A stretch of DNA of 64,000 nucleotides from Armillaria gallica (GCA_037576215.1 JBANDB010000008.1:1984001-2048000), one strand, 5' to 3'. Shown: positions 23,106 through 35,358, counted from the first letter of the stretch. Numbers and translations are program-made. Notes: generated by a model from the letters alone, not told the origin.

Positions 23106-23613
23106 ATTTGAGGAGCGTATACTCCTCTCAGCGTCCCGTTGCAAGTAAGTACTACTCTACAACTTCTTGTGCTCAGTAGAGATGCCAATGATGGCATTGA
23201 CGACGTACTCGGAATACCCTATCATTCTTCATAGCACTTGACGTATCAATATTAATAGTACACCATGAGTTTGACCAAAGTAATGCTATCCAGCTAGTAG
23301 TATCAATCAAACTCAAGCACAGGTTTACACGTGGTACTTTTATATAGGTATGCACGCGACGCCTCTATTACACGGTGTCAAATTATTCACTGCATCTGAA
23401 ACGCTGTTCCTCTTATTATTCTTGCCCGAGAAGCGACTCGCCCTCTTCATGACGCCAATTGAATATCCTCAGGCACCTTTTATCGTTTTCTGACCTAAAC
23501 TCGAAAGCGGAAAACTGCGAACGAAAGCGCATAGCTAGCGTCGCTTACGCAGAGTGAGGTGCAAGGGAAATTATGCATTAAGAAGAAACATTTCGGATAT
23601 ATAGAGGACACCA
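23106..23613. other. Intergenic, two convergent gene ends
   Basis: The SET-domain gene (plus) and the SVP26-like gene (minus) end toward each other here. The sequence is AT-richer and should hold both polyadenylation regions. No gene supported. Confidence 0.5.
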
Positions 23614-24723
23614 TCATTCCTGTTGTAGTCCATCAATCGATGAACCTGAGGTCTTTCTCATCGCCAAGCGTGCAATGTCTCCGGCAGTAGCGCGCCTTTG
23701 TGGTGAGTGCACCAATCTGAAGCGCGACGAGGGTATGCTACCGTCTACATCGAGTGAAGTTCGCCCTGGAGATCGTGGTGGTGACAGAGTACTATACGCG
23801 GGGACACGCGGTGAAGGTGGCGGGAACGTAGGGGATTGGACTGGATAAGGGGAACGAGGACGAGGGGCAATAATCCCTTCATCCTTCCGGGCCTTTGATA
23901 GCATGGAAAATATGGAACGGAAAAGAGACATTCGTTGCTGTGGAACGGCATGACTTGTTGTTGTGGGAGAACTGATACCTACATGACGATGTGACACATA
24001 TTAGACGACATACAAAGCGCTCAGAGGAAGCTCACCGCTTGATGTGGGCAGTGCATTATCATTCGCGCTGAGACTGAGGAATAAGAACAAGGGCACTAGC
24101 CAGACACAAATTCCAAAGAAAGTCGCTATGTCCTTGAAACCGTAATGAATTGGCGTGGGACCGCCCCGATATGTTCTAAGATGATTCTGATATGCGGCAG
24201 TGACTTTCGAAAAGTGAAAGAACCAGAGAAAGTGGTCCACGATGACAAGAACGCAAGAGGAAATGAAGGACGGCGATGAGAGGGAGATGAGAGGCCAGGT
24301 TTTTGAGAAGTTTTGCAGGTACACAACGTGGCAAATGATGGAGAACGCCGTCAACATGATGGGAAGTGAATCCGAGACGCATAGTATGAGATGCAGACAT
24401 ATTATAGCCTAAATGAATGGAGGTTCAATAATGAAGAAATTGAAGTATGAGAGTTGATTCCTGACGTATATTCCCCGCTGACCAATGGTTTTGGCTAGAC
24501 GAGAGTGTTCCTCGATTAATTCGGATATGTATAGCAGGCCGCTGGCTGGCAAAGGGAACGATGGGTTTTCACAGAGGTATGATAGTAGTTGGTTGCGTAC
24601 CAAGTGCTAATATAACAAAAGCGAATGCAGCCAGAACGGCTGCATAACTTGTAGACAGCACTTTTCAGCTGAGGTTGCACAAAGCAAGCTGTTTGCCCAC
24701 CTGACATAGTGCAGAAGAGCCAT
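23614..24723 (-). CDS. SVP26: SVP26/TEX261 family ER-Golgi cargo receptor
   Basis: Five exons (24701-24723, 24601-24647, 24466-24545, 24036-24408, 23614-23978) give 295 residues. The start MALLHYVSYAAVLAAFAFVILALASGLLYISELIEEHSRLAKTIGQRGIY matches the family N-terminus with its first TM segment; three more TM segments follow (AIICLHLILCV, VVYLQNF..SSPSFISSCVLVIVDHFLWF, FFGICVWLVPLFLFLSLSANDNALP). Yeast Svp26/Erv26 loads Golgi mannosyltransferases into COPII vesicles. The last exon adds about 120 Pro/Ser/Arg-rich residues not found in short family members (human TEX261 is 196), probably a cytosolic tail. Exons 1 and 2 are only 23 and 47 nt. Divergent with DID2. Confidence 0.88.
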
Positions 24724-24973
24724 GATGCACGCCTAAATGATACCGGAAGCAAGAGATGAGTATTCAGTCCAGTAAAATGTCGATAAAACGCACAGTTTAG
24801 CCGATGAATCGCTATGAAAATTCGTTGAGGAGTCGTAACGTGGAGTTCATGTCCAAGTTTTCGCGTGGAATGATCCTCGCGACGTGTTAGGATTGTCCAC
24901 GTGGGATTCCTTTTTTGGACTGCACTACCCTTGACTCTTGCCTTCACGCACCGCCGCGATACCCTCCTCTGTA

Positions 24974-25790
24974 ATGAGCAACCTCGAGAGTAAGAACGTT
25001 TCATTTATCCACAACCACTATATTGACTTTTGTATAGAGACTCTATTCCAGCTCAAGGTTGTTGGCTGGTTTCTTTCTCTATACAACCTCATTAACGAAC
25101 GTCACAGTTCACAGCAAAGACCTTGAACCGCCAGGCTAAGAAGGCTCAGAAGGATGAGAATACTGAAAAGTCTCGCTTAAAAAAGGTTCGTTCGGTTCCT
25201 TAGTGTCTCTGACCTGTTTAATTCCATCTCTCGCAGGCCCTTCAACAAGGAAACAACGATGGCGCCAGGATATATGCATCCAATGCTATTCGCAAGAAGA
25301 GCGAGGCTCTCAATCTTTTACGACTGTCGAGTCGTATAGATGCAGTCGCTAGCCGCGTAGAGACGGCCGTAACGATGCGACAAGTGACTGGAAATATGAC
25401 TTCAGTAGTGAAAGGCATGGACAGAGCCATGGAGAGCATGAATCTTGAAAGGGTGCGTCACCGTGTCGCCAATAACTCTCTATTTATTTAACGTGGTATC
25501 GACTTCAGATTTCCATTGTGATGGACAAATTTGAGTCGCAATTTTCGGACCTTGATGTGCAAACGTCTTATATGGAGGACACCATGGCTGCTACCAGCGC
25601 AGTATCTACGCCACAAGATCAAATCGATCAGCTCCTGCGCCGGACTGCAGAGGAGGCTAATATAGAGCTACAGCATGATCTTGCCGCAAAGGATCTTGCT
25701 GCTGTGCCAGATCTATCAGCTCGAGAGAAGATTGGAGAAGAGGATGATAAATTGGCAGAGAGATTGAGGGCCCTAAGGCCTGCTACGTAG
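24974..25790 (+). CDS. DID2: ESCRT-III protein Did2/Vps46/CHMP1
   Basis: Five exons (24974-24989, 25038-25057, 25108-25185, 25237-25452, 25509-25790) give 203 residues, the usual size. The first two exons are 16 and 20 nt. The text [29 protein letters not shown] is the CHMP1 signature. The C-terminus ends [15 protein letters not shown], a clear MIM1 motif (acidic-x2-L-x2-R-L-x2-L-R) that binds the MIT domain of Vps4. The protein recruits Vps4 to dismantle ESCRT-III at endosomes. Intact frame. Its functional partner Vps60 is encoded 4.3 kb away. Confidence 0.94.
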
Positions 25791-26209
25791 CCAATCTACT
25801 CGACGATTCAGTAGGCATGTTGTAGGATATAGCAGGGCGGACGCTTTTGAGTGTACGGTTGTGTATCACGTTTGTATGTATGAAATCCATTAATTAGGAA
25901 CTAGGAGTCGTAAGACGGATGTACAACTTAATACTTAAGAACATAATAAGCGTGCAGTAATCAAAAACATGTATCAGAAAGCATTGCAGAATGACGAGCG
26001 TAAATACGTAACCCAAAATCATTAAAGATAAGCATGGGAGAAGAGATGGTACACGAATAGATGCAAGAATACAGGTAAATGACTCTAAATGTAGAATGGT
26101 GAATGAAACGGAGAATAAGATATGTCGTAAAATATGTACAGAATGAGAATAAATATGACACGCACAGCAATGCGCGGTTTTCAGGAGGGGGACACAGAAT
26201 CTGTATCGT
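25791..26209. other. Intergenic, convergent 3' ends
   Basis: DID2 (plus) and the large disordered gene (minus) end here. AT-rich with several AATAAA-like and TATGTA elements, fitting terminators on both strands. No coding signal. Confidence 0.5.
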
Positions 26210-29130
26210 TCAAGCGTTTTGTAGGATTACCCGCACAAGGTTATCCAGCAGATGTTTCTTTCCTTCGTCGCCGAGGTTTTGCGAGTTGTCCAACAACTGC
26301 CCGGCGCGGGCGATAATACCCGTAGGACCATCGAAAGGGATATCGTGAGCGTCAAAGCGGTGGACGTCTACATGATCACTGTCAGCTCCAAACACAGGCG
26401 GGCTATGAAATTTGACTCACATTGCTTGAATGTAGTATATTGTTCGTTGCTCAACGCGCTCTTGAACATCTCTGCGATCTCCTTACCTACTTTTGATCGC
26501 TCTTCGGAAGTTTTGGTAGCTGCACACCTGAACCCATTCCGTGATGAAGCGCTTCGATTTAGCGCAAAGGTGCCGGAAGGCATGAGCGCGTCTTCCCTCA
26601 CTTTTCTTGGGGCCCACGCCAAGCCCAAACCCAGATCTAGCGACCTCCCCTTCATGGCGGAACGATAACCGACACCCGTAGTTGATGTAGGCTTGGGGGT
26701 AACCTCAGCATGGGCAATCCGCCACGATTGCTTGGCTGTTGTCAATTCACGATCCCCTTGCCTGCGTCTCTCCACCACCTCCCGTTCCCGTTCCTCTGCC
26801 TCCCGATCACTTAACCCGCTTGCCTTTGTACTTTCGCTCACATTACTGGCTGTAGGAGAAGGAACAGGTGGTTCGAAAGAGAATGGCCCGTGAGGTATAC
26901 TGACAAGTCGTGCGACGCCAGACCCAAGCATCCGTTTCCCAGTGTTCCTGCCTAAACTTGATGATAGGCCATTATTGGTTCCTGTGGTCGATTTACTATG
27001 ATTAGTCGAAGAAGATGCACCGGTAAAATCGGGCTCGAGCGGTGCAATGGGAGGTGTAGCCCGGTGTGATCGTCGTCGCTTTGGCGGCTGTAATGGGACA
27101 TCTTTCTGCGTTCCACCGGATCTCGATGACCCGAGCCCCGAAGGTTCACCGTTCCGACTTGCATTGCTTAGACTGTCGCCGCTTCTGTTGTGACTATAGG
27201 CGCCAGTCATAGTGGTACTCACAGAATTCCCGCTGGCAGTCCTCGAGATCATCCCGCCTGCACCCCACCCAGGCCGCTCGAAATCGAAAGAACCATGTCT
27301 TGTCGATCGGACCATGGAACCCTTCACACTCTTCAGACCAGAACGATGCCCGGGCTTAACAACATCGTTTCTCTTTTTCCCTTTGTCCGAGACCGGCTCC
27401 GACTCCGTCCGTTCTTTCTCTTCGTCTACAACGGACATGACCCGATAGAGATGAGTCGAGTCTATTGAGTCCTTTCTTTGACTAAGCCTTGGAGGCGTCG
27501 TGCCCGGTCGTGAGGGCGTCGCGGGAGTATGAGTTATTCTGGGTACCATAGCATCATTGTCTCCGGTTAAAGTTGTGGAACGCCGAGGTTGGGGCGCTAC
27601 AAGTTGCATCGCACGCTGTACAGGTGTTGTCGGTGTTGGTGTTGGTGTTGTTGGCGATGGTTGAGTATCGATTTGAGTCTGCGTTCTGCGGTGCTTGATC
27701 GGACTAGAGACGACAGGCGGAGCCGGTGAGTGGGGACGAGGACGGTCATCAAAATTGGGCGGCGTTGGAGACATTACGCGAGGGTTACGGACTAGTACCA
27801 AAGTCAGTTAATGAAGTCCACACGTCTATATCAGAATGTTGGCAAGTACCTGAAAAAAGTTTGGACGGTCTGAAAAAGGTATCCCGTTTAGAACTGTATG
27901 ATGTAGAGGTGGACGTTGACGATTCTAATGGGTCGATGGGTGTATGCTTCGTATTGAGATCTCCAGAGGGTATGTGAAGGGAAAGGGGAAGTATGGGCAT
28001 GGGAGGTGGTATTGTATCATGACTATTAGCACGTATGTGGTAATTTGAAGACTCGGGCTGAAGAGGAAGCGGGGGTGCGTCGGCAGAATTCTGGAGATCA
28101 GGTGTAGAGGGTCGTGTGCTGCTTATGGACGATTTCCGTGAACCGGAGCGGCGAGTGCCGCTGAGAGGAATTCCAAAAAGGTTATGAAGCTTTTTACGTG
28201 TAGATAGTTTGGGAGTATTAGGTCTCGATCCAGCGACACTTGATGGATTCTCATTCTCCTGAGCTAGAATGGCGGGCTTAGGGATGGGAACGGGGGCCCT
28301 CCTCTTACCCTTGGGCGTCGGAGGCTTGACAGTAGTATTAGTGGCAGTAGTTGTGGAAGAAAGAGGTCGAGATGGATGTAGGGTGGATGGCTTCGAGCTG
28401 GGCGTGTGGCACCTTTGTTCCAATGGTGCCCGACTAGACACGCTGGACTGTTGGGAATGCACAGAAATGTCAGCCTCGTAGTCTTGAGAAAGTGCCGGAA
28501 CGACAGGCTCTATATCCACAGACGCCTCAGCTTTCGTTCGAGAACGCGAACGTGAACGAGTGATGAAGCTGTAGAACTGGCTGGGTGTCGGTCAGGTAGA
28601 GGACACGATGGACTGAAGACGCACCCTGTTCTCCGACTTTGACTTTCTCGTTGGCCGTTCATCATCTCGTGAGGCATACATGTCTTTGGATGTCGGCTGC
28701 TGGGAGGAAGGACGCGAGTCGGCATAATCCGACAAACGGACTTTGGTGGCTTGATTAGACTGTTGAAGTAATTATAAAGGAATCAAAAGGAGTACAGCGG
28801 ACGAAGAAAGGGCCTACCTGAAAAATGGCACTATATCGACGGGAGGTGCTGTGAGAGCGTAACAGTGAAGAAAACTAACGAGGAGCAACACGTGTTAGGC
28901 ACACTCTATATTGATAGCGGGATCAATGAAGTACTGACGTCTGTTGGTATCTTGTCCAGGAGACTGAGGCTCCGCCTGGTACGCCTCTGGTGCGTCGACG
29001 AGGTCGTGGCCGTCGATAGAGTCAAGACCGAGTCTAGACGGGGGCTAACATCGGCAGTAGAAGGCACGCTTGTTGATGGCGCGAAGGACGAGACGCTGGG
29101 CGCGTATTCCAGATTTTGGCGACCAGCCAT
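26210..29130 (-). CDS. Large Ser/Thr/Pro-rich disordered protein with conserved C-terminal segment
   Basis: Six exons (28939-29130, 28818-28874, 28625-28759, 27850-28576, 26421-27791, 26210-26367) sum to 879 residues in one frame. Most of the chain is low-complexity with polybasic patches (KGKRRAPVPIPKP, KRRRSHRATPP), TP/SP sites and a PTPTPTTP run. Two local parts look folded: a short N-terminal stretch (TSRRYSAIFQSNQATKVRLSDYAD) and the C-terminus (EERSKVGKEIAEMFKSALSNEQYTTFKQYVHRFDAHDIPFDGPTGIIARAGQLLDN). The latter resembles an unnamed segment I associate with mushroom proteins, without a known role. A cytoskeletal or signalling scaffold is possible but unproven. Confidence 0.75.
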
Positions 29131-29389
29131 CGCCTGCCAGTGTTCGGTGCGACGAAGAAAGCACTGAACCGGTCGTACCAGGTTGGCGTTGAGGAGCTAC
29201 CCAGCAATATAGCTCGAATTGGTATATACCCGCTAATTACGTAGCTTTGCCAGATAAAAATTATCTATATTTCAAAATAGAAATTATAAAATCCGGACGC
29301 CCACGTGACTGCGCACGCCATCCTTCCCTCATGTCGATCTTATACATCGACTACTGCTGAGAATACAATAACGCCAATTTTCTCTTACC

Positions 29390-31043
29390 ATGTCGTTCGT
29401 CAGGGTGGTTGCCCCCAGGATCGCCCGTATTTCCAGCAAAAATCGCATCACTCGTCGCATATCAACCGCTCGGCCCCATTTCCCGTGTGTTGAAGCTCAC
29501 GCTGTCAGAGAGTCACAAATCCGCCGAACAATATCTGGCACATCGGTAGTTACCCAGGAAAAACAGGAGCAAGAAACTGGTCCAGAGCCGCCTTATGCTC
29601 GTCCAAATCCAAAGTCTTATAGCGTCTATCATCATTCATCTTCTTTGCCGCTGGCATATGGCGCTTCTCTCTCCGAATTCGACATAGCGTATGAAACTTG
29701 GGGCACATTATCTCCGGCGAGGGATAATGTTATTCTGTTGCATACGGGACTCTCGGCGTCCTCGCATGCTGCATCAACCTCACTGAACCCTGCAGACGGT
29801 TGGTGGGAAAAGTTTATAGGTCCCGGAAAAGCCTTGGATACAAATCAGTTCTACATAATATGTACGAATGTATTGGGCGGGTGTTACGGTTCAACAGGAC
29901 CATCGTCTATGGATCCTTCGACAGGACGGCATTATGCAACAAATTTTCCCATCTTGTCGGTATTCGACATGGTGCGAGCGCAGTTTTATCTTCTCGATCA
30001 CCTCGGCATCGATCGGCTGTATGCTAGTGTCGGCTGTTCCATGGGTGCCATGCAAAGCTTGGCCGCTGGATGGCTGCATCCAGAACGGGTGGGAAAGGTT
30101 GTTAGCATCAGTGGTACTGCCCGAAGTTCGCCTTCGGCCGTCGCAATGAGGTATGCCCAACGGAGTGGTACGCAGATCCCCCGAGACAGGCAGACACCGT
30201 CGCTAACATTGAACAGTTCTCATGGCAGATCCAAACTGGAACAATGGTTTTTACTACGATAGCCTTCCTCCGCACACTGGCATGAAGTTGGCGCGACGTA
30301 CGTCAACTTGAAAAGTAATGTGATGTCGGCTTATTAAAGTTTCCTAGAAATTGCTACAATCACGTACCGCTCAGGTCCGGAATGGGACCTCAGATTTGGA
30401 CGCCAGCTTCGTCCTGTTTCAGAGACCTTGGCTTCGGAGGATAAACCGCGCCCGCCCGCGCTGTGTCCAGATTTCCTCATCGAAACTTACCTCGATCATC
30501 AGGTATGTGTTACGTCTCTAATCTTGTTATGACCAAGATTAATGCCCGCTTAGGGCGAACAATTCTGTCTAAAATACGATGCCAACTCCCTCATTTATAT
30601 CTCCAAAGCAATGGATCTTTTTGACATGACAAACGAAGCGCTTGCCGAACTTCGCTTGGAGCCTATTTATAAAGGGAATGGCACCTTGTCTCCCTTTCAG
30701 CCGCACAAAACATCGCACTCGAAATCACATCCGCCTCCTTCGAACCCGCCCCGGTATCTGCCTTCGCTTGCCAAGGGAATGAAACCGTTATCCAAAATTC
30801 CAGTGATGGTGCTGGGCGTTCAAAGTGATATCCTGTTCACCATTGAACAACAGAGGGAAGTTGTCGATGCTTTGCGCATGGCTGGAAACGATCAGGTTGT
30901 ATATTATGAATTAGGCGGCGTTTGGGGCCATGACACATTTTTGTAAGTCCAGACTAATCTTTGGCGGAGCGCAGCTCATTGTATCCTTCAACAGGTTGGA
31001 CGTTCTGAACGTCGGAGGCGCGATCCGAGGCTTTTTATCATGA
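29390..31043 (+). CDS. MetX-fold O-acyltransferase (homoserine or serine), likely mitochondrial
   Basis: Five exons (29390-30167, 30217-30297, 30348-30502, 30554-30942, 30995-31043) give 483 residues, intact. Alpha/beta-hydrolase landmarks: [65 protein letters not shown], nucleophile elbow [41 protein letters not shown] (Asp) and [12 protein letters not shown] (His). The family acylates homoserine (MET2) or, in some fungi, serine (CysA/Cys2). The N-terminus ([25 protein letters not shown]) looks like a mitochondrial presequence, and the elbow is GCSMGAMQ; both favour the serine-acylating branch, but sequence alone cannot settle this. Confidence 0.88.
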
Positions 31044-31534
31044 CAGTAGAATTGCATCTGTGTAGTATCAATACCCATCTTTCTCATGCAGTTCGCTACC
31101 AGCTCGGGGGGTAGCATTCTTGCCGGGCCTCCACTTCGGACCAGCTCTCATTTCCGTTACCTTCTTCGCATTTGACAGCACTGTATTGCGATGGCTGTTG
31201 AGACGTGTTTCTATCCTGACAACGAGAAGTGAGAAGCTCGTCTTGCAAGCCTGTTCACGTTTCTTCGAAAACACCTTGGACAACCACGATTCCACGAAGA
31301 AATGCTTCTCTAAAAGGATCACTGATCACAGTTTGAGATGAGTCAAAGGATGATGCTCGTTTACCACTGACCTAGGGTACAATTTAGCACTTGTAAACTG
31401 CGGCTAACATGAAAGTATCTGAGTATCAAGAATGTAAAAAGATGGCTCGCAGGAAAGCGAATGACCGAATCACATGTTTCTCCTTAGGCTGACGCGGACG
31501 TCGGACCGGAGTAGCCGACGACTTTCTGTTCACG
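31044..31534. other. Intergenic, promoter of PEX14
   Basis: About 490 bases between the stop of the acyltransferase and the PEX14 start, same strand. Small open frames only. A GACGCGGACG-like GC-rich patch lies shortly before the ATG. Nothing else seen. Confidence 0.5.
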
Positions 31535-33001
31535 ATGGCCAACGATGACACCCCCGACAGTGTACCACAGGCTGCTGCACCACCTCCACCACCACCGCCA
31601 GAACCATCTGCAGAAGCAACGAGCAGTACAACAGCGTCGTCTTCCGTACAGATTCCATCCGCGACGGATACGACGCTTGCAGTGAACAGTGTCGATGACA
31701 GAGTACAGCTTGTCTCGAGAGCGCGTTCATTTCTGAGATCTCCTTCCATACAACAACAAGACATATTCTCAAAACGAAGGTTCCTCCTTGACAAGGGTCT
31801 CAATGAGGTTGAGATAGAAGGCTTGCTACGGGAATTGGTACGTCTCGTGAGGCATCGGAGAAAGCATCTAGGGATTTATCGTTTCCTGGTAGCCCCCTCA
31901 ACTACCCATAGTTCCACCACGGACGTACCCACCGCCACCACCATCTAATCTTCCAAATCTCCTTCTTGGAATATTCAGAATATTTTCTTGGTTATTAGGT
32001 GGTTCTGCAGCGCTTGTGCTTATATATTACGTAGGTCAGGTCTGCCAAAGCTGAGCTGTCTTTCTGAATGTCCCCTAGCGCTTTCTGCTGCCACGAATCA
32101 CGCGTACCGCAACCGCCCGCCATTCCCTTCGAGAACATCATGGCACACTCCTCCGGAATCTTACCGCCTCGCTTGCCTCTCTCAAGGAATCTCAAGCTGA
32201 GAATCTGACGCTCCTTCCGAAGCCCGACAAGTTCAGAGAGCCCTCCGGATTCTCGGATTGTCGCTCACTGAAGGATATTCTTCGTGAATGCGAAGAAAAG
32301 AAGCTCGAACCTTTGGATATTCCGCCTCTGTCACTATTGCGATGCGGTATTCAGGAATTTGGTGTTGGTAAGGAGGAAGCTGAGGCCAATCCCACGACAG
32401 AGGATCTGTTCAGGCTCATGGAGAGTCACGTTCCCTGGCTTCTTACTGATGAAGGCGTCCAGTATGAGGTGCGATTGTTTACTTTTTCTCTCGACGATGA
32501 TAGGCTGTAACTTATATCTTATACAGCACAAACTCTGGGAAACTCTGACCACTTCGACCGTATTCAAATCCCTGCCTGAAAATACACATCCGTCAGATAA
32601 CGTTCGTTGGACATTTGATCCTCCGACCCCGCCTGCACCGTCTCCGCTTCTCGAATCCTTAAACAACCTCTCTGCCGCTCTTCCGCGCGACACGAAAACC
32701 AAGACCACAGCATTGCAACATACCCTGCAGTCGCTGTCTGTTTTGACTGGGTATATTAGTGCTCAAGTATATGTTCCTTTCCGTCCTTATTCGGCCAGTG
32801 GACCGTCGAATAGTGGCAGTACCCACCGACGCCTGCAGAGGAACTGAAGCGTGAAATACGAGCTTTGAAAGGACTGGTTTTGAACAGGTAAGGTTCCTCT
32901 CTTTGGTCTTTCAATTACTGACTGGTCTGTGAAGGCGTTCCTTTATGCCGCTGATACCGAGGCCCAGTAGTTCTTCAGCGCTGCCACAGTCTGTTTCGTA
33001 G
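31535..33001 (+). CDS. PEX14: Peroxisomal docking protein Pex14 (one frame break)
   Basis: Five exons (31535-31837, 31893-32030, 32079-32468, 32527-32887, 32935-33001), 419 residues after repair of one base. Residues 50-100 hold the Pex14 N-domain: RVQLVSRARSFLRSPSIQQQDIFSKRRFLLDKGLNEVEIEGLLREL, which binds the WxxxF motifs of Pex5. A proline-rich SH3-binding-like stretch (PPRTYPPPPPSNLP) and one TM helix (LLGIFRIFSWLLGGSAALVLIYY) follow, then coiled coil. It anchors the import receptor at the peroxisome membrane. A base is missing near 32816-32823, between NSGS and YPPTPAEELKREI. Confidence 0.9.
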
Positions 33002-33439
33002 TAACTTGTATAAAACACTCATAATTCTGCCCTAATTAGCAAGTGGTGAAACCGTATGCTTAAAGCCATGGTCGAACTGTGCCTCGGCTGCCTGCAGTTG
33101 CAATGCAGTTGGGACCAGAGGCAGGTGTTTGTAGAGCCAGATTGTACTCGCTCGTGGCAACTTGATCCGGCCAAACTATAGTCTCGTAAGCCAGACTCGT
33201 CGATCCGTAAGAAGAAAAGTCGTTCAATGGATGTAATTACTGGCGTGGATCTATCGAGAGTTCGAACCTGAACTTCGTCTGAACGTCGCACGGTTTGCGC
33301 ATGGTACAAAACAAAATTTCTCCGACGAGATGGCTACTTTGTCCGCAGCCGTCAAATTCGCAGCGTGTTGACAAGATAATTGATACCTGTTACTCTTCTT
33401 GGCGCTGACACTGCGGTCCCAGGATCGTTCACATTGTTG
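33002..33439. other. Intergenic, no gene supported
   Basis: About 440 bases after PEX14. A sequence resembling a tRNA B box occurs near 33250 on the minus strand but there is no matching A box or foldable cloverleaf. Nothing else seen. Confidence 0.45.
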
Positions 33440-34531
33440 CTGACACGCATATATAATTTGGTGTCAAGACAACACATTGGCCTGTTACCTTCCCCCGGAC
33501 AGGGCTGTAATGAAGATGTCCTGAAGGTCATTTTCTCTCTGCCAGACTAGCGTGCTTTGAACAACATCTCCCTTATCTGTCATTCCTGGTCCATCGTGGC
33601 ATATGATCTGCTTTGCACCTATGTCGAGTTCAACCCTGATACTTTTGGACATCCTACATTAGGCTCTTACCTTGTCTTATCGCAGACGCTGATACAGAGC
33701 GACCGTGGACATGGCTTGGTGCGTCACTTGAGTGTAGGATACTGCGAACACATTGAGCTCCCAGATGATGCATACGATTAGCCACTACTCCTGCCCGATA
33801 ACACAATACTATCTCTGGAAGTCTATAACTCAGACCGGGCGACGAACGATTAGCATCAAAGCTATTTGTGCTCACCAATGCTTCGTTCAATTCGCTACTT
33901 CAATCACTGCGGAGTGCCCACATTCTTTGCAGACGGCATACGGTTATCATCGCTCTTGGCTTCATCACCCAGACTTTGCCGTCTGCGTTTGCTCTCCTCT
34001 GGCATCTAGCGATGTTCACAAATTTTCGACACTTCATCATGTGCTTCCACTGCCATCACGCATTTGCATATATCCTCATATGAGCCCAACGGCAAGCTCT
34101 ATGCCATTCTTAAGGTCTTAGGACCTCAGTTGCGCTTCTTGGAGTCTCGCATTATAGATGCACGGACATCAGCGACCTCTCTTCAGGAAGCTTTAGGATT
34201 TCTGGGGCCCCAATTGCAACAGCTCTTTATCCATTTCGATCCCCTGCCCCAATATCCTTTCTGTGATGACATACCACAACGTTTCCCAACCTGCGTGAAC
34301 TGTATTGCGGTCGCAAGTCATTTTCGGCTGTCATGTTTTCGGTCTTACCGCAGTCGTTGGAGCGCCTTGCTTTGGAATTCCTCGCGCCGTTTCCCGGTAG
34401 ATGCGGTTCGGCAATTCCTTAGTGACTGTCGAAATTCCCCACCCTCCATGTCAAAACTCACCATTTACGCGTCATCGCGCTTGAGTTCATTACAAGAAGT
34501 GTGTAAAGATAATGGAATAGAATTCGAATGA
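33440..34531 (+). pseudogene. Decayed F-box/LRR-like gene
   Basis: A frame with F-box character, VLKVIFSLPD*RALNNISLICHSWS, is interrupted by TAG at about 33548. It continues LLCTYVEFNPDTFGHPTLGSYLVLSQTLIQ...LSVGYCEHIELPDD, then has further stops at 33779 and 33851. Another frame resumes near 34080 with SYEPNGKLYAILKVLGPQLRFLES and SLQEALGFLGPQLQQLFIHFDP. These leucine-rich blocks match the style of mushroom F-box proteins. Multiple stops plus frame changes over 1 kb go beyond a single sequencing slip, so I call it a pseudogene. Compare the intact F-box gene at 50287. Confidence 0.5.
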
Positions 34532-35358
34532 CATCCTGGTTTTCCACCTGTGTGGAAGTCGAGTGCAGCTTGCATGTGGCCGATGAAATCTTTCTTTGTA
34601 CGTCGTCTGCGTTATCTATTGTACCCAATCCATAGCTGACCATGATATACAGGATACGCCATGACCTTTTTATACGTCTTTGATCTGCAAATTCGGTCTA
34701 TGTTGTATCGTCGTTGTTTAATCCTATGAGCGCGACAACGGTTTGGATTATCGCAGAAAGCAATAACCTCATGACATACTGAGGACCAAGTGATGCCATC
34801 TCATTCGTCCTGTCCTGAACTCTTCTCCCGCTGGAGACGTTATGTGACCGTAAACCTATCGGACACGGTCTATTGGTGACTAAGGTACTCATGTTGCCTG
34901 TCATCCAAAGGAACTGGTTTCCTTTGTAAACAAGGAGACGCGTTCCATACCGACGTGTCGGCAGCGCCAACAGATGGAACGCTTGGCGCCAAGTTCCGTG
35001 TTCATCCCATTGGTGACAAACTCAGCTACTACATCGAGCAGTACTTTATCCGACTAAAGCGACTGGACTCCGAAGCGACTCGATTCGCAATGATGGCTGG
35101 ATATGTCAGGAGGAAAAGACCAGTGGGGTAAAATCAACTTCGCCTATTGTACATCGCGACCATGAATGGCCAAAGAAGCTTGAAGCCACCATCAGATTAT
35201 CGATAACAACGCAATTAAACCTCTTCATTCTGCGTACGTCGACAGTGATACACATATACGAAGCAGGAGATCCTCACAATGTGATTGATTTACGACCAAG
35301 ATGGAAATTATGTATAATATAATGACGCCGTGTTTAAGCAGGCGTGCGTGTTGAATCG
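34532..35358. other. Intergenic, no gene supported
   Basis: About 830 bases between the F-box remnant and the ERG25 stop. Only short random open frames; no repeat, RNA gene or transposon signal recognised. Confidence 0.45.

Noticed and set aside
33240..33270. tRNA-like B box (GGTTCGAACTC on minus strand)
   Set aside because: No A box at proper distance and no cloverleaf can be drawn.
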